Of a stretch of 60,028 nt of DNA, positions 57,242 through 60,028 are shown one piece after another (the first letter of the stretch is position 1; each line of letters opens with the position of its first letter). A program made the position numbers and the translations under genes. The notes beneath the pieces were generated by a model that was given only the letters and a program-made list of their open reading frames with translations, searched no databases and had not been told where the DNA came from. This stretch comes from Sphingomonadales bacterium (GTDB lineage: Bacteria; Pseudomonadota; Alphaproteobacteria; Sphingomonadales; Sphingomonadaceae): assembly GCA_025356275.1 (NCBI GenBank), contig JANXUK010000102.1:1-60028 (forward strand), read 5' to 3'.

Positions 57242-58080
57242 CGCACCGCGCGGCGCGTGTAATCGGCGCGGATCTGCGCGAGGCGGGCAGCGACGCGGAT
57301 AATCGTAGGCCCGCCGCACCATTCGAGCGCGGGGGCGAAGGCATAGCGTTTCACGCCCCTCAGTCCGGCCAATACGGGGTGCGCCAAGGCCGGATCACTG
57401 TGCGCATTGCCGGCGGCGAGGATCACTTGGGGCGGCCGCGCCAACACCGTCTCCAGCGGCAGCACATCGGCTTGACGCATGCCCAGCGCAGCGCTGTGGC
57501 TGGCAAAGCCAGTGCGTGCCAGCAGGTCGGCGATCAGGGTGCCCGTCCCCGGCACCATCCCGCCGGACTGCCACACCAGCGCGCGGATCGGATTGGCGGC
57601 TCTGGCTGGCGCGGCGGAGGCCAGCGATGCCTCGATCGCCGCATTGAGCTGAGCGCCGCGATCCGCATGCCCGGCCAGACGCGCCAATTGCATGACCTGC
57701 GCCTCGCTCTCGGCCACATTATGCGCGATGCCGGTCTCGGCCAACGGGAGCCCCAGCCGGGTCAGCGCAGCGCGCGTGGCCGGCGACACCATGCCGCCCG
57801 CCACCACGACATCGGGATGCAGCAGCACCGCCTCCTCCACCGTGCCGCGCGTGGCCGGCAGCGTCCGGGCATAGCCGACATCCATCGAACTTTGCGCGGG
57901 GTCGCTGCTATAGGCCGACAGGCCCGCGATCTGTGCACGGTCCGCCACTGCCGCCAGTATCGCGTCGCTGCACGGGTTGATGCTGAGGATCGCGGGATGC
58001 GCCGGATGGGGCGCGCGCGTCAGGGCTGGCGGGCTGCATCCCGCCAACGCCAACGTCAACGCGGCCGCCAGCCGTATCAC
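57238..58080 (-). CDS. btuF: Cobalamin-binding periplasmic protein (BtuF-like lipoprotein)
   Basis: A 280-residue periplasmic binding protein. The leader ends in a lipobox (LALAGCSPP), so it is probably anchored in the inner membrane. The BtuF/FecB-type helical-backbone fold shows in AILSINPCSDAILAAVADRA and HPDVVVAGGMVSPATRAALT. The GTG start (58078-58080) overlaps the btuB TGA (GTGA) and the stop overlaps btuC, so all are co-translated. Confidence 0.85.
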   Translation of the reverse strand: MIRLAAALTLALAGCSPPALTRAPHPAHPAILSINPCSDAILAAVADRAQIAGLSAYSSDPAQSSMDVGYARTLPATRGTVEEAVLLHPDVVVAGGMVSPATRAALTRLGLPLAETGIAHNVAESEAQVMQLARLAGHADRGAQLNAAIEASLASAAPARAANPIRALVWQSGGMVPGTGTLIADLLARTGFASHSAALGMRQADVLPLETVLARPPQVILAAGNAHSDPALAHPVLAGLRGVKRYAFAPALEWCGGPTIIRVAARLAQIRADYTRRAVR

Positions 58081-60028
58081 AGCCGCGCCCGAATGCCGGC
58101 GTAAACCGACCTGCCATAGGAATTGTAGCCGGCGGCGGTCTGGTAATGCACGTCGCCAAGGTTCTCAATCCGGGCATAGAGAGTCAAGTGGTCGGCCAGC
58201 GGCAGGCTGACCCGCGCGCCGACCACCGTATAGGGCGCCAGGCGCACCATATTGCCCGCATCGTCCCAGCTCGCCCCGGAGGAGCGAATATCGCCGCCCA
58301 CCGTCATGCCCGACAAAGGCCCCTGACCGGCGATCGTCCAGTCGCCGCTGGCACTGAGAAGCCAGCGCGGCCGGCGGGCGAGATCCTTGCCGTAATCCGC
58401 ATCGCCGGGCGTGACATTGCGCGTCATTAGCCAGCTGGCGGCGGCACGGAGCGAGAGGCTGTGCACTGGTCTGGCGTCGCCCTCCAGCTCCACACCCTGC
58501 GCGCGGGCTGCGCCGATGTTGTCGTAATAGCCGAAGGGCTGCGCGGCGCATCCGGCGGTCACCCGCGTGAAGCAATCCACGTAGATAATCAGGTTGCGCG
58601 TATCGCGGTGGAACCAGGTCAGGCTGGCGTGGAGCGGGCCACCGGCGGTGCCATGCTCGATGCCGAGGTCATAGCTGCGGCTGGTTTCGGGCTTCAGCAG
58701 CGGGTTGCCATTGAATTGTGCGTTGAGCTGATAGAGGCTGGGAGCCTTGAAGCCCTCGCCATAGGACGCGCGCAGACGCAGGCCGTCCGCCACCTCGAAC
58801 GCCCCATTTGCGCCGAAGGTCCAATGCGTCCCGAAGCCCGAATGGCTATCCACGCGAACCCCGCCCGCGATATTCAGCCGCCCGCCGTAATAGCCCAGCA
58901 GCGCGTGGCCGCTGGCCAGCCGCGCGGTGGATTTGGGGTCATAGGTGTCGGAGAAGCTGGTCCATTCGTCATCGGCGCCGAAATCCAGCGCAAACTGATC
59001 CGGCAACGCAAGGTGCCCGCTGACATCGGCGCGGGTGCTGCGCCCGGCGGTGGTGTAATCGGGGGTCAGCGTGCCGCTGGGCGGATCGACATAGGCGCGG
59101 CGCAGGTCGGACAGGGCAATGCCGGCGTTCAGCGTCAGCCTGGCGATGTGATAGGCGAGCCCGATCCGGCCCGAGGCCTGCCGGCCGGTCTGGGTGTCGC
59201 CGAAATGGCCGAGGAAGCTGAAGCTCGGGTCATAGCTGTCGATACCTACCCGGCTGTCGGCATAGCGTGCCACCGCCACCAGATCGAGGTTGCCGCCCAG
59301 CGCCAGCCTGCCATTGCCGCCGATATGCCATTGGCGAAATCCGTTGGCGGCGGTGTCGGTGGCCAGCGTCGGGATGCCGTCGGTGCGGTCGTAGCCGGCG
59401 TTGAGAGTGGCTCCATAAGCGCTGCGCTCAATGCCCAGCCCGGCCTCCGCGGTCAGCGCGTTATGCGCGCCGTATTCGAGGGTAACGTGCCCGCCGTTCT
59501 GGGCGGGGCTGGTGATCGCCATCACCCCGCCGACCGCGTCCGAGCCCCACACCACGCTGTTCGAGCCGCGCAGCAGTTCGACCTTGCCGATCCCGCCCGA
59601 TACCAGTCCGCCAAAATCATAGCCGCCCGAAGGCGCCGAGACATCGGCGACGCGCACCCCGTCGATCAGGACCAGCAATTGCTGCGAATCCGCCCCGCGC
59701 ACGAACAGGCTGGTGGCGCTGCCGATGCCGCCGTTGCGGGCGATGTTGAGCGACGGGAAGGTTTGCGCGATCCGGGTGAAATCGGGGCCCTGAATTGTCT
59801 GGATTTCGGCCCCAGTGATGACGCTGATCGCCTGCCCGGTGTCGCGCAGCGGCTCGGCAGTGCCGGTGGCGAGGACGGTTATCGTATCGGGAACGACCGG
59901 ATCGGAGACCACGATGTCACCGCCCGTCGGCGCCTGCGCGTGGGCCGATTGCGGCGCCATTGCGGCGGCGATCAGGGTGAGCGCGGACGCGAATGTGCTA
60001 TGCCGCGAGCGCGTGGCGGGTTTAGAAT
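58077..60028 (-). CDS. btuB: TonB-dependent vitamin B12 receptor BtuB, 5' end beyond window
   Basis: An outer-membrane beta-barrel receptor. The plug domain has the TonB box-like DTITVLATG, QQLLVLIDGVRVAD, VELLRGSNSVVWGSDAVGGV, and the barrel ends in the usual aromatic-to-Leu C terminus (VYAGIRARL), as in BtuB. The ATG at 59958-59960 is not the true start: the frame stays open upstream to the window edge and encodes a leader (RSRHSTFASALTLIAAAMAP then QSAHAQ) typical of a signal peptide. The gene is therefore partial. It is first in btuBFCD, coupled to btuF. Confidence 0.9.
   Translation of the reverse strand, partial: SKPATRSRHSTFASALTLIAAAMAPQSAHAQAPTGGDIVVSDPVVPDTITVLATGTAEPLRDTGQAISVITGAEIQTIQGPDFTRIAQTFPSLNIARNGGIGSATSLFVRGADSQQLLVLIDGVRVADVSAPSGGYDFGGLVSGGIGKVELLRGSNSVVWGSDAVGGVMAITSPAQNGGHVTLEYGAHNALTAEAGLGIERSAYGATLNAGYDRTDGIPTLATDTAANGFRQWHIGGNGRLALGGNLDLVAVARYADSRVGIDSYDPSFSFLGHFGDTQTGRQASGRIGLAYHIARLTLNAGIALSDLRRAYVDPPSGTLTPDYTTAGRSTRADVSGHLALPDQFALDFGADDEWTSFSDTYDPKSTARLASGHALLGYYGGRLNIAGGVRVDSHSGFGTHWTFGANGAFEVADGLRLRASYGEGFKAPSLYQLNAQFNGNPLLKPETSRSYDLGIEHGTAGGPLHASLTWFHRDTRNLIIYVDCFTRVTAGCAAQPFGYYDNIGAARAQGVELEGDARPVHSLSLRAAASWLMTRNVTPGDADYGKDLARRPRWLLSASGDWTIAGQGPLSGMTVGGDIRSSGASWDDAGNMVRLAPYTVVGARVSLPLADHLTLYARIENLGDVHYQTAAGYNSYGRSVYAGIRARL

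Noticed and set aside
59961..60028. Cobalamin riboswitch upstream of btuB
   Set aside because: These bases are still btuB coding sequence (signal peptide). Any riboswitch would lie outside the window.

Overview
The window is high-GC, tightly packed bacterial chromosome, and its gene content and order suggest an alphaproteobacterium of the Sphingomonadales. Pointers are the run argS - SPOR protein - nagZ - scpA - scpB - tatA - tatB - tatC on the minus strand, a split gatCAB operon, an ATP12-type F1 assembly chaperone, a choline-kinase-fold (ThrB) homoserine kinase, a Tad/Cpa pilus locus and a BtuB-BtuFCD vitamin B12 uptake block. I infer the order but cannot name the genus. No rRNA, tRNA or CRISPR array was recognised.

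Layout. 1-0.8 kb: broken IS200 and IS630 transposase pieces. 0.9-3.7 kb: a lipoprotein and parC. 3.8-6.5 kb: a beta-hydroxyacid-dehydrogenase-like enzyme coupled to an exported amidohydrolase. 6.6-13.4 kb: the argS-to-tatC operon (translation, septation/peptidoglycan recycling, chromosome condensation, Tat export). 13.5-16.9 kb: a lipoprotein, ispH, thrB, rnhA. 17.1-20.4 kb: an acyltransferase of unusual composition, an FAD oxidoreductase and an alpha/beta hydrolase. 20.5-27.7 kb: cpaA-cpaB-cpaC-cpaD-cpaE-tadB-tadC, a pilus assembly operon without the expected CpaF motor ATPase or a pilin. 27.9-30.4 kb: a TetR regulator and two short-chain dehydrogenases. 30.5-36.8 kb: clpB, a two-domain M16 peptidase and a small beta-rich protein. 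36.8-42.4 kb: an unknown exported protein, gatB, a gatA interrupted by a stop codon, gatC, an FKBP isomerase and rpsU. 42.7-48.3 kb: a chain of small coupled genes (crcB, pseudouridine synthase, PaiB-like, HAD phosphatase, membrane protein, ATP12) and a diguanylate cyclase. 48.5-52.8 kb: an exported alpha/beta hydrolase, and an hscC-type Hsp70 broken by a stop codon and fused to an IS5-family remnant. 53.0-55.5 kb: an orphan PqqD-like/HprK-like pair and cyclopropane fatty acid synthase. 55.5-60.0 kb: btuD-btuC-btuF-btuB, with btuB running off the window.

The most unusual signal is non-coding: two families of paired palindromes scattered between genes. Family 1 occurs at four loci (6.5, 15.3, 33.2 and 50.6 kb). 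Each locus is a pair, or a doubled pair, of hairpins bounded by CTAGTGG...CCACTAG, separated by a short AT-rich linker, with an inner GACATT...AATGTC stem. Family 2 (27.8 and 42.6 kb) has a long GC-rich stem with a CAGTATGTA loop followed by a second small hairpin. They look like non-autonomous mobile or regulatory repeats. The other notable point is two conserved genes (gatA and the hscC-like gene) each carrying a single in-frame stop, in gatA's case in a normally essential enzyme. All calls are from reading the sequence; no database search was run.
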